Assembly: GCA_951640165.1 (NCBI GenBank)
Contig: OX621240.1
Span: 8,506,713-8,570,712 of the forward strand
Length of the DNA stretch: 64,000 nt
Direction of reading: 5' to 3'
Source of the DNA: Pseudoips prasinana
Taxonomy: Eukaryota; Arthropoda; Insecta; Lepidoptera; Nolidae
Each line of letters begins with the position of its first letter. Position 1 is the stretch's first letter. The position numbers were made by a program, and so were the translations under genes. The notes under the pieces were generated by a model, which saw nothing but the letters and a program-made list of their open reading frames with translations, ran no database searches and was not told where the DNA came from. Below, one piece after another: positions 48,918-60,875 of this stretch.

Positions 48918-49690
48918 TCGGTCAACATCGTCGAGGTTGATTTTGCGGGCCAAATCGAACTGGACAGTAAAATTTGTGATATTTTACCTATCTATTCAAA
49001 TAACTTGCTTGCCATTAAGATGTGTAAGCATACCGTTGAACTTTATCTGGGATCATAACAGCCGAACAACTAAAGAGGGCAGTGATAATAAATTAAGAAA
49101 GACAAGGACTTGCTAGGGACCAGGGTGGTAGAACAATACGAGCCATTGTGTTGCTACTAAGCTAATTTATAGTTAGCATTTATGTTCCTGTTAATAACTA
49201 AGTTAAGAGTTGTTCAGGAAATTAACTAAACCGTCTTGTTTGGTAGGGAAGTAGATCTATGTTATAAAACAGAGCAGAACTTGAGGGGTTTGGAAGAAAT
49301 TGAATTAACTTGAACGAAAATTTTATCTATTTTAATTTATTTATTGACATTTAATTACAACACCCTTTGACATTTGGAATACAAAAACATAATAACATAT
49401 GTAATTCTTAAGCACGTCAAAAAATTCTATTGCTTTTTTTTGACACTCTTTAGTAATTTATTATGGTATTTCGTTAAGTTACTATTGTATATTTCAATCG
49501 CTTTCTTAGGCAGCTATTGGTGAAACTAATTTTATTATCTGTGATCTTGTAATACCTAAAATGCGATTAAATAATAAATAATTTGATTTGATTTAGCTAT
49601 TTCTTTTCAATGTTAATCTTCATGTTAATGTTAATTATTGTAACTATTAATTACTCAATTTATATAGTGTAGAAGCGGAAACTATAGCAG
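48918..49690. other. Unassigned DNA
   Basis: The 48892-49116 frame covers part. The third frame over the same bases (VDFAGQIELDSKICDILPIY, then SNNLLAIKMCKHTVELYL) also looks protein-like after the stop at 48915, which hints at a decayed mobile element coding region. No match known to me. Confidence 0.3.
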
Positions 49691-49701
49691 TGGGGATTTT
49701 C

Positions 49702-49731
49702 TATAAAAAGGCGATGCCTCGCCGGCATCGC
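49702..49731 (+). promoter_or_regulatory. TATA box followed by GC hairpin; possible solo LTR or promoter
   Basis: TATAAAAAG at 49702-49710, directly followed by GCGATGCC-TCGCC-GGCATCGC (perfect 8-bp stem). Then comes a pyrimidine-rich start-site-like CTCTCTTTTCCG and 200 bases of T-rich leader. A U3-R-like arrangement is plausible, but I found no partner LTR. Confidence 0.3.
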
Positions 49732-50067
49732 TCTCTTTTCCGTCCCAACAGTTGCCGAGACTGTTACTCTGTCCAATTGTGAATCGGTTCGTAGTCTTTG
49801 TCTATAATTGTTAGCCTAGTGTAGTTCGGGTGATTTTACTTCTTTTGTTCGTTTTCTTTGTTTGAATTAAAATTATTTGTCTGTTAATATTTTTGTGATT
49901 ATTGTTGTCGTAAGTTGTATTAAAATTTGTTTTAAAAAAAGCTACTTCTGGTCTCATTCCTTAGAATAGCTAAAAAGCTTGTCATTCATAAGTGTCTCCG
50001 TTAAGCCGAAAAATTGGAATTAAAAAAAATATAGTATTGAGTAATTATTTAACTGATTTGAGACTGT

Positions 50068-50349
50068 GTGGCTGATTGCAACGTATATTACCTCCTCCTG
50101 GCTGTGTTAAAACCGGCAGTAGACGAACCCGCTGAATTTGTTTCGCTGGGTCTTCTCAGTTGGGGCGCATTGGATTCGGTGGTAGCATTAAAGCGCGACC
50201 GTCGCTATACACACAAATTCCGTCTTAATAATAATAATATTCAATTCATTCCTCAATATAGACAGTACCATTTAGAGATCCATGTAGTTAAATATTTAAA
50301 AAGCTTAAATAACCAATTTGACAATTTCAAGAAATACCTGTTTAACTAA
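50068..50349 (+). other. Open frame of unclear status
   Basis: 93 codons. The first half (LKPAVDEPAEFVSLGLLSWG ALDSVVALKRDRRY) has even codon use; the second is an AAT-rich run (NNNN) and AT-rich sequence. The initiation codon is not ATG. It may be the end of a decayed element; function unknown. Confidence 0.2.
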
Positions 50350-50420
50350 AGCATTACCTAGTATCTTAAATCACATAATATTCCACTTTTCAAATATAAG
50401 TCACGATCAAATATTCTATT

Positions 50421-50538
50421 TGTACAAACGCCAGCATTTCTTTTATAGATTTTGAACTTTATCACATAAGCTTAAGGTTCACTTTCAATCGGGAAAATTT
50501 GACAGATTGGGGTAGCTTGATGTGCTAGCGTCTGTACC
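50421..50538. mobile_element. Tc1/mariner-type MITE, shortened copy
   Basis: TGTACAAACGCCAGCA left end, TTTTATAGATTTTGAACTTT interior, GACAGATTGGGGTAGCTTGA TGTGCTAGCGTCTGTAC right end. It is the inverse of 61042-61184 but lacks about 25 bases of one terminal repeat. Confidence 0.7.
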
Positions 50539-50924
50539 TAGAATTAAATATCTATAGTTAATTTGTAATGCTTTTCATGTTCCGATTATTTCCCAGCGCT
50601 TTTTAAAGTCTATGTGAATAAAACCATTTTTATTTATTTATTTAGTCACAACAGTTTCACACAGGTTTTGATTTTTTTTTGTATTTAATACCCTCGCAGT
50701 CTCGGCAGATGTTGAATAATATCAAACATTCATAAGGCAGTTCCCGGTAAACGTCGAAGTTAGTTCGCTAACTAAATACAGAATTGTAGAGCTAGTAAGA
50801 TGTCAACTTGACTGGTCTTCAAAGATCTATTAAGGTGATACTTACCATTAAATATTTCTTGGTTGTGTTCTCGCAATGTTGTCCAATTGGAATGTATTTT
50901 AGTATATAGTTTACAGTTAGTGGT
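50539..50924. other. Unassigned DNA with LINE-like tail
   Basis: AATAAAACCATTTTTATTTA at 50618-50640 resembles a 3' tail. No coding part. Confidence 0.3.
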
Positions 50925-51122
50925 AGAGGCGCTCTCAGGCAGTTGCGCTCACGTGGTCAGTCTATAAATGGGTGAGCGTCAAAGTGGTTTGCTTTTTGAG
51001 TGTCTCCGTGATTCGGAAGGCATGTTAAGTTGTCAGCCCCGCTTGTTGTCGCCAGACAACAGTCGTTAAGTCATGTTAGAGGCCTTCTGAGCGGTTTGAA
51101 CAACACCAGTGTAACCATATTC
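50925..51122 (+). mobile_element. 5S rRNA-derived SINE copy 5, diverged head
   Basis: Box C region kept (GTGGTCAGTCTATAAATGGG TGAGCG); box A region eroded to CTCTCAGGCAGTTGCGC. The body GACAACAGTCGTTAAGTCAT is clear. Confidence 0.6.
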
Positions 51123-51145
51123 AACTTAAATATTTCTTTTTAATA

Positions 51146-51338
51146 GACGGCCCGCACTATGTAACTAATAGTTGTGTCGCGGGGTACTTTTCTTCAAACA
51201 TATAATAGGCGGACACATATTACATCCTGATTCAGAACAACTATTTATGGGTCACACAAATAGTTGTCCAGCGCGGGAATCGAACCCGGGACACGAAGCG
51301 GCGAGGTTACTGTTTTAGCCGATGCGCCACACGTGCAA
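51146..51338 (-). mobile_element. tRNA-derived SINE (family C)
   Basis: Minus: GTGTGGCGCATCGGCTAAAA, CCCGGGTTCGATTCCCGCGC, CAACTATTTGTGTGACCCAT, AAGTACCCCGCGACACAA. Full-length. Confidence 0.8.
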
Positions 51339-51453
51339 TCAAACATATCCTTTAGATATACATTAGACTATGCTGCGTTTCAGTGCAATAACAGTATCAC
51401 TCACTTTTGTAACAATTGTTCATAGAGCGATAACCAATCTGTCTGTGTGGTAA

Positions 51454-51575
51454 CTACCCTAGCAATTATCCCACTATCCCCCGGTTGGGTAATTACCCCA
51501 CTATCCTACGGGAGCGGGGTAATTATACCGCTTTCCCAGAGGACCGCTGCGTAGCGACGTAGCGGCGTAGCTTAA
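51454..51575. repeat. Short imperfect tandem repeats
   Basis: Three units of GGGTAATTA(C/T)CCCACTATCC type at 51455-51540, followed by three CGTAGCG-like units at 51549-51572. Simple local duplication. Confidence 0.6.
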
Positions 51576-51780
51576 TGTTGTATACTGAGTGAAAACTACC
51601 AATTATTCTACGTTTGATGCGTTTCTGTCTCGCCAGTTTTAAGCCGTTAAGGTTAATTGGTTCATTCCTATGTTGATGACTAATTATTATTTAAAATATT
51701 ATGAAAAAGATTTAAATTAGATGAAGTTACGTAACAGTATTATTCTACAACTAAAATTATAACTACTAACTTTATGAGTT

Positions 51781-51960
51781 ACTAGCTGTACGCCGCGGTC
51801 TTACCTGCGTTAAACTTTATAAATTATATCCTATGTGTTAATCAAGGTCAGCTAACTCCATACCAAATTATATTAAAATCGCTCCAGCCGTTTAGACGTG
51901 AAGAAGTAACAAACATACACATTCACACACTCACAAACTTTCGCCTTTATAATATTGGTT
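51781..51960 (-). mobile_element. Helitron-like element, complete
   Basis: ACTAGCTGTACGCCGCGGTC at the left (inverse of the hairpin-CTAGT end) to CGCCTTTATAATATTGGTT. Subfamily 1, inverse of 28394-28583. Confidence 0.75.
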
Positions 51961-51984
51961 TAATTCATTCATCGTATCTTTTTT

Positions 51985-52135
51985 TATAAGGCAGGGGGAA
52001 GGCCTACGCATTCCTCCCACAAAAAGTGTCTACGGGTAGGTATGTCGGACTCGCACCTGCTAAATCTAACCTGCCGTGGATTTCCCTTGGATGAGGAGCC
52101 CCGGGAACGCGGGATGCTGCTCCGGTTAATTCAAC
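51985..52135 (-). repeat. Dispersed repeat, inverse relative of 47770-48015
   Basis: AGGCAGGGGGAAGGCCTACG, GTATGTCGGACTCGCACC, AACCTGCCGTGGATTTCCCT, CCCCGGGAACGCGGGATGCT: same blocks in reverse order and complement. Single unit, not double. Confidence 0.6.
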
Positions 52136-53479
52136 GTACATACATTTAATTTAGTAAGATTTGTACAAGATATATGTATTTTTAATAGTCACTGTCCGAA
52201 TTGTTAATTGGACACAATGAAAATATAAAGATCAACTAACTATAAGTTCGTTTTTCTAATAATGATTATGAAAATCCAAAATGGCCGATGACCACTAAAA
52301 CTCTGTTTTGTCCACTAGTCACTAAAATATTTCATTAGAGAAAACAGACAAGCTAGAGTATAAGTTGAAGTGTTGCCTATTATATCTGGGTTATATGCTT
52401 ATGTAACATGAGTAACATACAATTCATGGACACAAAGCACATTACTTTGTGCCCGTGAATTGCAAAGACAGATAGATTAACTCTTTATTGTACACCAAAA
52501 GTAAAAAACACAGTGCGGTAGTATATATTTAAAAAAATGTTCGTGATACAGGAAAAGAAAAAATACTTATAATCCACGTGTACATATAATAAAACATCAA
52601 ATTCGAGAACTTGGCGACTTACGATGGTTACTTAAGATAAATACTGACCTTAATATTCTTATGTTGTGAAAACTACGCACAGTGTGTTTAGTTTTAATTC
52701 AAGCAACATAATTCCTTAACAAAACAAAAGCGCGCAACTGTAGCGCGCAAACTAAACACGACTGTGGTCATTATGAGAGCTCTATTTGGACAAAGCCAAA
52801 GCAATTTCAAGCAAGTCCACAGAATTAGCATTTTCATTTGCCACGTTGCTTGCCAGTTGCCAGTCTTTGAATGAAGAACAATGATTTAGGCAAAACCCGT
52901 GCCAAATGGTTGGCATAAATATTATTACCAAATACCTTTTTAATTTTGCCAGTGCACGTTGCAGAAAATCTTATGAGAACTTAATAGAACTGTTTTATAC
53001 ATGCACATGTGATGAAGCACAGGATATATAAAAACAAACACATACTACTTTTGCAAATAGCTAAAATAAGGAGTTGCATTGAAGGGTAAGATGGTGGGAA
53101 CATAACTGAAAAAAAAAACAGTCTAAACTATAGTATGATTGCATTTCGTTAGTACTTTTTATTCTGTGGCATATACTCCTAGCAAAAGTAGGAAGTAAAT
53201 GAACAAACAAACTACAACAAAAATAATATCGACGATGGCTTATTTTTTCAGCCTTAGATGGAACATATTTGATTAATAAAGATAAATTCTGAGAGAAGTC
53301 AATAGAAGATCTTTAAAAACTCATAATTCTTTCACAAATAAGTTTTACTTCGATAGCGAAATTGCGGAATGTCAATAACGTAAATGCTTAGGCACGTTTA
53401 GTTTTGGTGCTATTGTGTAAGAATTAAAAAGAGATGGCGCTAGTGTTGATTATTTTAAATTGAGTCTTAATCTATCTAG
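52136..53479. other. Unassigned AT-rich DNA
   Basis: An imperfect foldback at 52420-52462 (CAATTCATGGACACAAAG against its inverse, two mismatches). No long open frame or repeat match otherwise in 1.3 kb. Confidence 0.4.
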
Positions 53480-53749
53480 GTATATATATATAAATCAATA
53501 CCACTTTTCGTTGTAATGTTATAACTCAACAACGCCTTTACCGATTTGGCTAATTTTGGTCTTGAATTATTCGTGGAAGTCCAGGGAAGGTTTGTACGTA
53601 GAGAAAATTTTAAAAAAAGTCTTGAAACAGTGTAAAATCAACATCTTTTAGCAATTTAAAATAGTTTTTTGTGTGAATAAATGAACTTAATAATCATTTT
53701 TTTATTACTATGCCTTATACGTAGCGAAGCACGTACCGGGCCGCTAGTA
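53480..53749 (+). mobile_element. Helitron-like element, fourth subfamily
   Basis: Starts near TCTAGGTATATATATATAAA TCAATACC, includes ACTCAACAACGCCTTTACCG, and ends CGTAGCGAAGCACGTACCGG GCCGCTAGT: hairpin then CTAGT. Confidence 0.65.
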
Positions 53750-54740
53750 CTGCTATAGTATTAGGACTAATAGGAAACTAGGGTGTACTATAGCTACCCC
53801 ACCGTTGAACCTGCAGTCATATTGTTTAATTTCCGCCCCCTTCGAGCAAAGGGCTCGAAAGGGATGGGGCCTTAGTTTCTATTTTTTATTTATGAATTTT
53901 AAAAACATATTAAAGAGGTGAATAGTGTATCAATGCCGAATGAAAATAAAACAAAGCAAGCTTTTTAAATAAGATCTTATTTCGTGTAGCACTAGGTTGA
54001 TATTACTTTGTCGAATCCGAACTAAATATTAGTTTCACGGAACAAAGACCAAAAGAGCAGCGTCAAAGTTACCTTGACCTGGATTTCTGCAGCTTACCCT
54101 TGGATTTGTACTAGGGTAAAGAGATTTGTTCACTTATATTATTCAGGTTCTTCTTTTCAAGGATAAGCGATTTGAATAAACTATAGAAGTATTGCCTTGA
54201 AAGAAGAAGAACGTGCCTTACAAAATTATTCATGTCGTACTAAAGAAACTACTAGTAGGATTAAGCTCTCATACGACGGCATTCTATGAAATAATGTTCA
54301 GCATTTGGGTATTAACATACACTTGTACTTGGCAAGCTCACAATGTTGTACATAACCATAGTCACAAACAGTAACAAAAAAATATATTGAATTAGTCTGT
54401 CCGTACGGTGCCTAGTGCGGGACAAAATAGAATGAACAGAAAACTATAAAAAAGCAGGGTGTAATTTAACAATATCATTTCTTGCGATAAAATGCACATA
54501 ATCTTTATGATAAATCCAGCAACACTGTTTTTGCTATGGATAAAGTGCACTACATTTTATATTTTTTTAATAAGAATAATTTAATATTTATTTCGCGAAT
54601 ATTTTTTAAGCTTTTTTTGAGAAGTGATTTCGCGATTTTTTTTCTATCAAGCGAAAGTATGTAGTTAAATCATATTTTAGGATCATTAGTGTTCTTTAAA
54701 ATGTTGTCAATTTTGTCGGATATTGATTTCGTTATTTTAA
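53750..54740. other. Unassigned DNA
   Basis: TTCGAGCAAAGGGCTCGAAA at 53841-53860 is a short foldback. A TTCTATCAAGCGAAAGTATG word at 54644-54663, also seen near 16395, hints at a common repeat. No gene. Confidence 0.35.
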
Positions 54741-54930
54741 AAAGACAACGCCCGCAGTAGGGAGTCTAATCACTGTGTCGCGGGGTCCTTTACAAACATA
54801 TAATAGACCGATACACATTACATCCACACTCAGAGCAACTATTTATGGGTCACACAAATAGTTGTCCTCGACTCGAACCCGCGACACGAAGCGGTGAGGC
54901 GACTGTCTTAGTTGCTGCGCCACACGTAAA
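54741..54930 (-). mobile_element. tRNA-derived SINE (family C)
   Basis: Minus: GTGTGGCGCAGCAACTAAGA, CGCGGGTTCGAGTCGAGG (box B arm partly broken), CAACTATTTGTGTGACCCAT, ACCCCGCGACACAGTG. Confidence 0.8.
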
Positions 54931-56311
54931 CATATGCTTTATAACAAGATGAACCTCGTAGTATTAACTAAGATCTTACGTAAAACACCAATTAGGCTGA
55001 TATCTGCGCCTTAACCATTGCACCACATGTTAGTGTCACACACACTAAGAATATCATCACAGATTGTATAAACCTACAATTAAGGAAACATGTAACTGAA
55101 ATAAAATGACGTCACTCTGTCACACTTCCCCCATTATTCAATCCACGTAACACACCTTTTATTATTAATGTTATATTTAGTAAATAGCATGCGTTGCGTG
55201 TTTCATATCAACAAAATGCCTTTAATCGTCAATAATGGATATAATGGCCATAATAATATAGTCTTCTTTCGTAATATCTATTAGGTAAATCAATAAACTA
55301 ACGCTCAAGCTTTACACACAGACAAATAAAGTGTCAGACGAGGTATTACGAGAGATAGAACATAGCGTTTTTTAGACTTCCGTAACACAAAATAAAAAAG
55401 GGGTCTATAAAGGATTATTCGTTGTCGGTCTGGCTGTTTGTCTGACACAAGCCTAAATCCCAGGAATGCATAAAAGTGTCAAGTTGTAATTAATATCACA
55501 TAATCAGGAAAAGGTCAAACAGAAATCAAAAGATAACGAAAGGGAAGGGAAACGCAAAAGTATAAGTATTTTAAGGAAAAGCAAAGGCAATTGAGTCGAA
55601 ACCTATAGGTTAGTTTAGATCCGTTCTCCAAGAATCATTAAATTTTACAAGATTCAATGTCTTTTCCACAAATACAGGGCACATTTGCACAAATACAAAT
55701 AATTCTAAATACCTTTATATTGTAATTATTTCAAAGTATGCGCATTCGAGCATCCTTTAAATGACCTAGTCCGTGAAAACTAAAACAGGTGTTGGGTATC
55801 ATACTGCTGCATATAATTTGCTAGTTTATCTCTTCTTGCATGTGCATATTTTTAAATTGCGGGCGGGAGGGCGGTGTTTGCATCCCTAGTTGATCATACT
55901 ATTAACCGAATTAACACTACATATAACATCATTTTCTAGTTTCTGATTGTTACGGTTTTCTGTAAAGTAACGTCTGATTCCATAACTTATTGTAGTGTCT
56001 TCACGAAATACCTACAAAGTTTCAAGAAACGCTCGGTGCGTGTATCTGAGTTGCACTTGGCTGGTTTCTTTCACTCGATGAGCAGCTTGAATGGGGAAGT
56101 ATCTTCATCTTTTTGTTTACTATTGTAGGATTCTGGGTGATAGCAAGCTCATTGGGGAAGGGAGGAACAGTCCGCAACACATGAAGGATGTGTGTGTCAC
56201 AAGATATGGTTAGGGCTACCACTTATCTTCAGTTGGGCCATATGTTGTTATTCTGACATAATTTTCTAAAAAAAGGTTGGCCTTAAAATATTTTTGTAAT
56301 TAGTCAAACTA
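54931..56311. other. Unassigned AT-rich DNA
   Basis: 1.4 kb with no supported exon or repeat. 55375-55440 (CTTCCGTAACACAAAATAAA AAAGGGGTC) resembles the dispersed repeat at 15964. The 66-codon frame 56022-56222 lacks support. Confidence 0.35.
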
Positions 56312-57249
56312 CTCTGTCAAGAAAGTACCGGGAAAAGATCAATAATATACAAAATTCATCCAAATTTATTTTATCACCTTCAAAGTATGCTCCTTCAGAA
56401 ACGATACACTTACGCCAACGATTAATCCATTCATCAAAACATTTTTAAACGCTGCTTTCGGAGTTCGTGGTGCAAATCCAAGAACTTTCCACAAATCTGG
56501 CCTTTATCGTCGAATCTGCTCTCTTAAACGCCGCATAACGCTCAAATAATATTCTTTATTTACCTTTCGACCTTCCGGTAAGAATTGAGAGTGCACAACA
56601 CCGCGATAGTCAAAGAAAACAGTCAACATGACTTTGACTTTTGATCGACTTTGGCGTGATTTTTTCGGTTTCGGTTCAGTTGGAAGGCGCCACTCCGAAG
56701 CTTGTTAACTAGTTTGCATGTCAAACTCGTAAACCCACGTCTCGTCACCAGTAACAATGCGTTTCATGAATGTTGGGTCGGAATTGACTCGTTCTACCAT
56801 GTCCTCAGCGACTTTCATGCGATTGAGTTTTTGGAAAAAATTCATAGCTTTTGGGACTAGCTGAGCGGCAACATGTTTCATACCCAAATGATTAGTTAAA
56901 ATGTTACGAATCGACTCGTGAGATACAGAAAGTTCGGCGGCTATCTCTCTCAGAGTTGAATGAGGATTTTCAGTCACTATTTTCTTCACTTTTGCGCTGT
57001 TAACTTCAGTTGCAGACGTTGATGGCCTACCAGAGCGAGGCAAATCTTTCATCACATCTCGACTGCTTTTGAACGCTTTGAACCACTCATAAGCACGAGT
57101 TTTTGATAAAGTCGATTCACCGTAAGCCTTCTGCAAAATTTAAGACAAACTCTTTGTTCGATATTTTTGTCCATTATGAAATTCGCAATACACACTATAT
57201 ATGATATTACTAAAACCAGCATTGTATTTAATATAAATAACAATTGCAA
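56312..57249 (-). pseudogene. mariner-type transposase pseudogene
   Basis: Minus strand. Starts MDKNIEQRVCLKF (near 57175), then a gap and frameshift into LQKAYGESTLSKTRAYEWFK, DLPRSGRPSTSATEVN, REIAAELSVSHESIRNIL and GDETWVYEFDM (first catalytic Asp kept). A TAA follows QTS, then SEWRLPTEPK, VMLTVFFDYRGVVHS and KEYYLSVMRRLRE. A deletion removes the second and third catalytic positions, rejoining at KCFDEWINRWRKCIVSEGAY and FEGDKINLDE. The right end in plus coordinates carries a TA then CTCTGTCAAGAAAGTACCGG (56312), typical of a mariner terminal repeat; the other terminal repeat was not found. Several lesions make it dead. Confidence 0.85.
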
Positions 57250-57791
57250 CTCAATCTCCGTGCCAAAATGGAAAACAGTTGTGCCAATCTAACAACAAGA
57301 AAAAAAAACAAAAATTTTAATTTGGAACCATAAACAAATCATCCATTCCCGATACTTGTTTGAATGAATGTACAGCGCTTCCCAATTTACAATGAAATAA
57401 ATTTGGCGGTGTCTGATCTTATCATGAAAAGTCAACAAAAAGTATTTAAATTACAACTTTTTGTAAACCTTCTTGATGCTGGGCTATTTCTCATTTCTCG
57501 ACTAGTCTTGTCTGCTGTGCACACGATAACGATAAAAGATTTGTAGGCATACACAAATAGTACACAACTTTCGTATCCGACCGGTGCATGACTTCCAGCT
57601 TTACCTTTACACATGGGAGGGCGCAGGTACAATTCTCGCAGCAACCAAATGTTTCAGAGTCCGTTTAGACAGCTATACCCTTCAGGTATAGCTTCGCATG
57701 TCGAATAACAATCGTTATAGGGTTGCCATAAATAAAATACAACCTGACATTTTATTTTTAACAAAGATGTTTTTTGATAAAACTCGACATT
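57250..57791. other. Unassigned DNA
   Basis: The opposed frames 57364-57546 and 57432-57644 overlap; neither is supported. CTATACC-CTTCA-GGTATAG at 57672-57690 is a small foldback. Confidence 0.35.
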
Positions 57792-57838
57792 GCGCTGAAA
57801 TACTGTTAGGTGATTCACACCTAACAGTATTTCAGCGC
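57792..57838. repeat. Perfect 21-bp foldback, 5-base loop
   Basis: GCGCTGAAATACTGTTAGGT G at 57792-57812 and its exact complement at 57818-57838, loop ATTCA. Confidence 0.85.
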
Positions 57839-57987
57839 TTTACCTCATTGATTCTGCAAGTGGGTGTAGGAATTGTATGGAGAAATTTCAAAATTTGTTT
57901 GAAGCATATAATGCTCACGCAATTAATCATCGTCCACCCGCTTTACTATATTCAAGTCCTTAGTCATATCTTTTCTTGTTTTTTATC

Positions 57988-58190
57988 ATATATGTCAGCC
58001 GATTGAAGCCCACTGTGGGACAAAGGCGTCCCCAAAAGATTTCCATAATCCACGCTTGGATGCCAGGATATGGCGATCACAGTATGATCGTCAGATCGCC
58101 CGTTTTCTGAGATATTCCTCGGGACGAGTTCTACGCCCCCCACGGGATGAGATGGGATGATGATATTCTTTGCCGTCAGCCATGCAGCAG
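57988..58190 (-). mobile_element. RTE-like LINE 3' end (second type)
   Basis: Minus strand ends GGGGACGCCTTTGTCCCACA GTGGGCTTCAATCGGCTGA CATATATGAT: parallel to the GEAFVQQWTSFG-stop end of the main RTE type, but with different upstream sequence (CTCATCCCGTGGGGGGCGTA). Shared with 39645-39765. Confidence 0.55.
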
Positions 58191-58332
58191 GCGTGTTTTT
58201 TAATCACTTTCTAGTATTTCCGTTTTAAAGTAGATTATTATAGCTAAAGACAAGGTTAAAATTCCATATTTGGTATCAAAAGACTAGTGAAAAATCACTA
58301 TCTTCCAATTTCATCCTCAAAAATTTTATTTT

Positions 58333-58605
58333 TAGTATTTAGTTTATTGTTCAGTCTAAATTGAATATAATATTTATATGTATATGTATATGTATTTAAG
58401 TATTTATACAATTATTAGTATGTAAGTGTATTATAGACCTACACACATGATTATAGCTGTGTAATATTTCTCCTGTCGCGGGTCTGCTGGAAGAAATTTC
58501 TTGCGAAATCAGCAGCACCTTTGTACTATTCATTTCTTCGTACTTTTATCTATTTATTATAATTTATTAATATTAAATCTATTTAATATTAATAAATAAA
58601 AATAA
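58333..58605 (+). mobile_element. 3' UTR fragment of the 18.5-kb LINE family
   Basis: (TATG)n-rich start, CTGTCGCGGGTCTGCTGGAA, AAATCAGCAGCACCTTTGTA, then an ATAAATAAAAATAAG end: same blocks as 21526-21795. 5'-truncated; no coding part. Confidence 0.7.
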
Positions 58606-59344
58606 GAACCAGTCTCACATCATTTATATTTTCTGCGGCATGACCCTGCATGAGTCATTCAATACAAAATTTTAATATTGCTCAATCGATTGCACGTCGA
58701 GGGCTCGTAGAATATATTAAAGCGGGGTTCTTACGGGGTTCCTTGTAAGTTATATCGTTAAGGGTATTTATAAGTGGCATTGGATTGAAGGGAGGCGCAC
58801 TGGGAAATGAAATAAATGCTTTATCAAAGATGCCTGATAAGTACCGGAAATTGGAAGAAACGGGCATATTGCGTTGAATTTGGATACTGTTTATTTATAA
58901 ACGGGTGTTAATAATAAATTTAATTTCAGAAAAGATATGTTTAGCCTATGCCGGATTAAATAGAAACGTCCATAACGTTATGGTGACTGAAAACCAAGTT
59001 TTGCCAAGTTTGCTGTGGAGAGAATTGGAACTATTCATTTTCTAATCTATCCTTTTTTCTTTCTGATTAAATCCGTTGCGGCATCCAAGACAGTTAAAGC
59101 TATTTCCCGGGACATACCTGAGCCTCATCGCTCAGTGTCATTTCATTGTGTGCCACTGTTGATCCTGACTTACAGGAGTTGCAGTGGTGGGGACGGGACT
59201 AGTCCCGATAAAAAAACCAAGTTATGCAATAAAAATTAACTTTCTTACACAAAAGTTATCCCATGGCGGTCAATCAAACATAATTATTATAGTACATAAG
59301 TGTGTCACAAAACAAAGATATACTCCCTATACATTACTTTCAAC
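58606..59344. other. Unassigned DNA
   Basis: Frames 58682-58867 (minus) and 59015-59239 (plus) without support. Confidence 0.3.
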
Positions 59345-59728
59345 TATAAATAATATCCTCCCGGTCAAATTTCGGCCACGGGGGCCAGTTTTAATGGATA
59401 CTAGCCATCCGTGCGGGACATATACAATGCACCATGTACGTGTGCCCAAACATAGGCCACATTCTGTTGGATCACTCTTATGATCAGATGGGACGACTAG
59501 CGGCCCGACCTTTAAGAGGTCAGGTACAGGTCAGGGCCGACGGCTTTACGTGCTCTCCGAGGCACGGGGGTACCTATAATGTCGCCAACTCCCAGACTTG
59601 GGCTGATATTGAGAAAGTTTCTTTATAGAAAAATATCCCAAAATCACTGCTTAGTTCAACCCAGGATGTGAACCCAGGATCTCATTATCTGCGTTTCAAT
59701 ACGCTACCAGTAGATCAACGAGACAGTC
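59345..59728 (-). mobile_element. tRNA-derived SINE (family D), diverged
   Basis: Same blocks as 45203-45573, with box B eroded (CCTGGGTTCACATCCTGGGT) and box A TCTCGTTGATCTACTGGTAG. Confidence 0.75.
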
Positions 59729-60875
59729 AGTATACACCGGGATATACAAATCGCGACTGGAGAAAAATCTAGAACGACTTGTGCCTTGAGATGTTGAACA
59801 CTCCATTTTCAGACTGTTCTTAGGCTGTAATTATCGAAAAATCCTTCTGGACAGGGTTTATTTTATTTATTTTTATTTTATTTTATTGGTACAGAAGCAG
59901 ATTCTATGAAGTTCAACATATTTTATTTTATAAGCAAAATTTTAACCTGTATTCCAATTATAACTGTACACAGCACTTATATTATAGCTTCATATATATT
60001 TTTATCATTCGAGATAATTGAAATTAAAGTACACACACAATAATTATACATAATACACAATGATTGGCATGCTATAATTAATAGTTTGAGTGGGTTACGC
60101 GGGAGACAGATTAATTAATTTGCTAGGAACTCCAGAAATATCAACATCGTATTTTATTGTATTGTGTACATTCAGTATTATTCATTTCCAAGTGATTGTA
60201 GATTTGATTTGAGATTGCGCATACAATCCGAATAACACTTTTTGGTATAATAAGAGAATTTAACATAGAATCTGTTGTTAAATACGCTACCAATATATCA
60301 ACGCTCGATTACGCTAATGTACCTACATACATTTAAAACTCGATAGCATCCCTAAATTAAATTTACTTTTAAGTTGAAAAAACATTCAACCCTTAAAACG
60401 CAAACAGTAAAACCCTGCATATAATCCTAAATATAAGTAGCAGGTTCTTCTTGTTTAATCTTATTATCTTTTGTGTTCAAGTCTGTTGTATTTATGTTTT
60501 CATTCCTGTGTGTCTTTGTTGAATAAATTTATTTTTCTTTCTTTCTAAAATAAACAACTAATTCTAAAGCCAGAGCAACGAACTCATAATCCTAAAAAAC
60601 TTGAGGACTTATGAGAGCCTTTTCCATTTCACACGTTGCATGAAATCTAGGACATATTCGAGGGTTGAATCGCGAGTAGTGGGTGCGCTCAAGCTACAGG
60701 AAGGCAGTATAATGAGGCTCAATGGCTCTCGAATCACGTGTTGGTGCAACAATGGAGAGACTGCCTTACTGGGAAACTATCATGCAGTTTTTTGCCGTCA
60801 CACCGGGATAAGTTCGTTCTTATTTGAAAATGATCGATTCTTTAGATGCGGATGCTTTTAACGAATTACGAACAC
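59729..60875. other. LINE-like tails and unassigned DNA
   Basis: 59862-59886 (TTTA)n and TTTTATTGGTACAGAAGCAG look like an inverted LINE end. 60505-60540 GAATAAATTTATTTTTCTTT could be another. The 86-codon frame 60601-60861 (cysteine-containing) is not supported by start or splice context. Confidence 0.3.
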
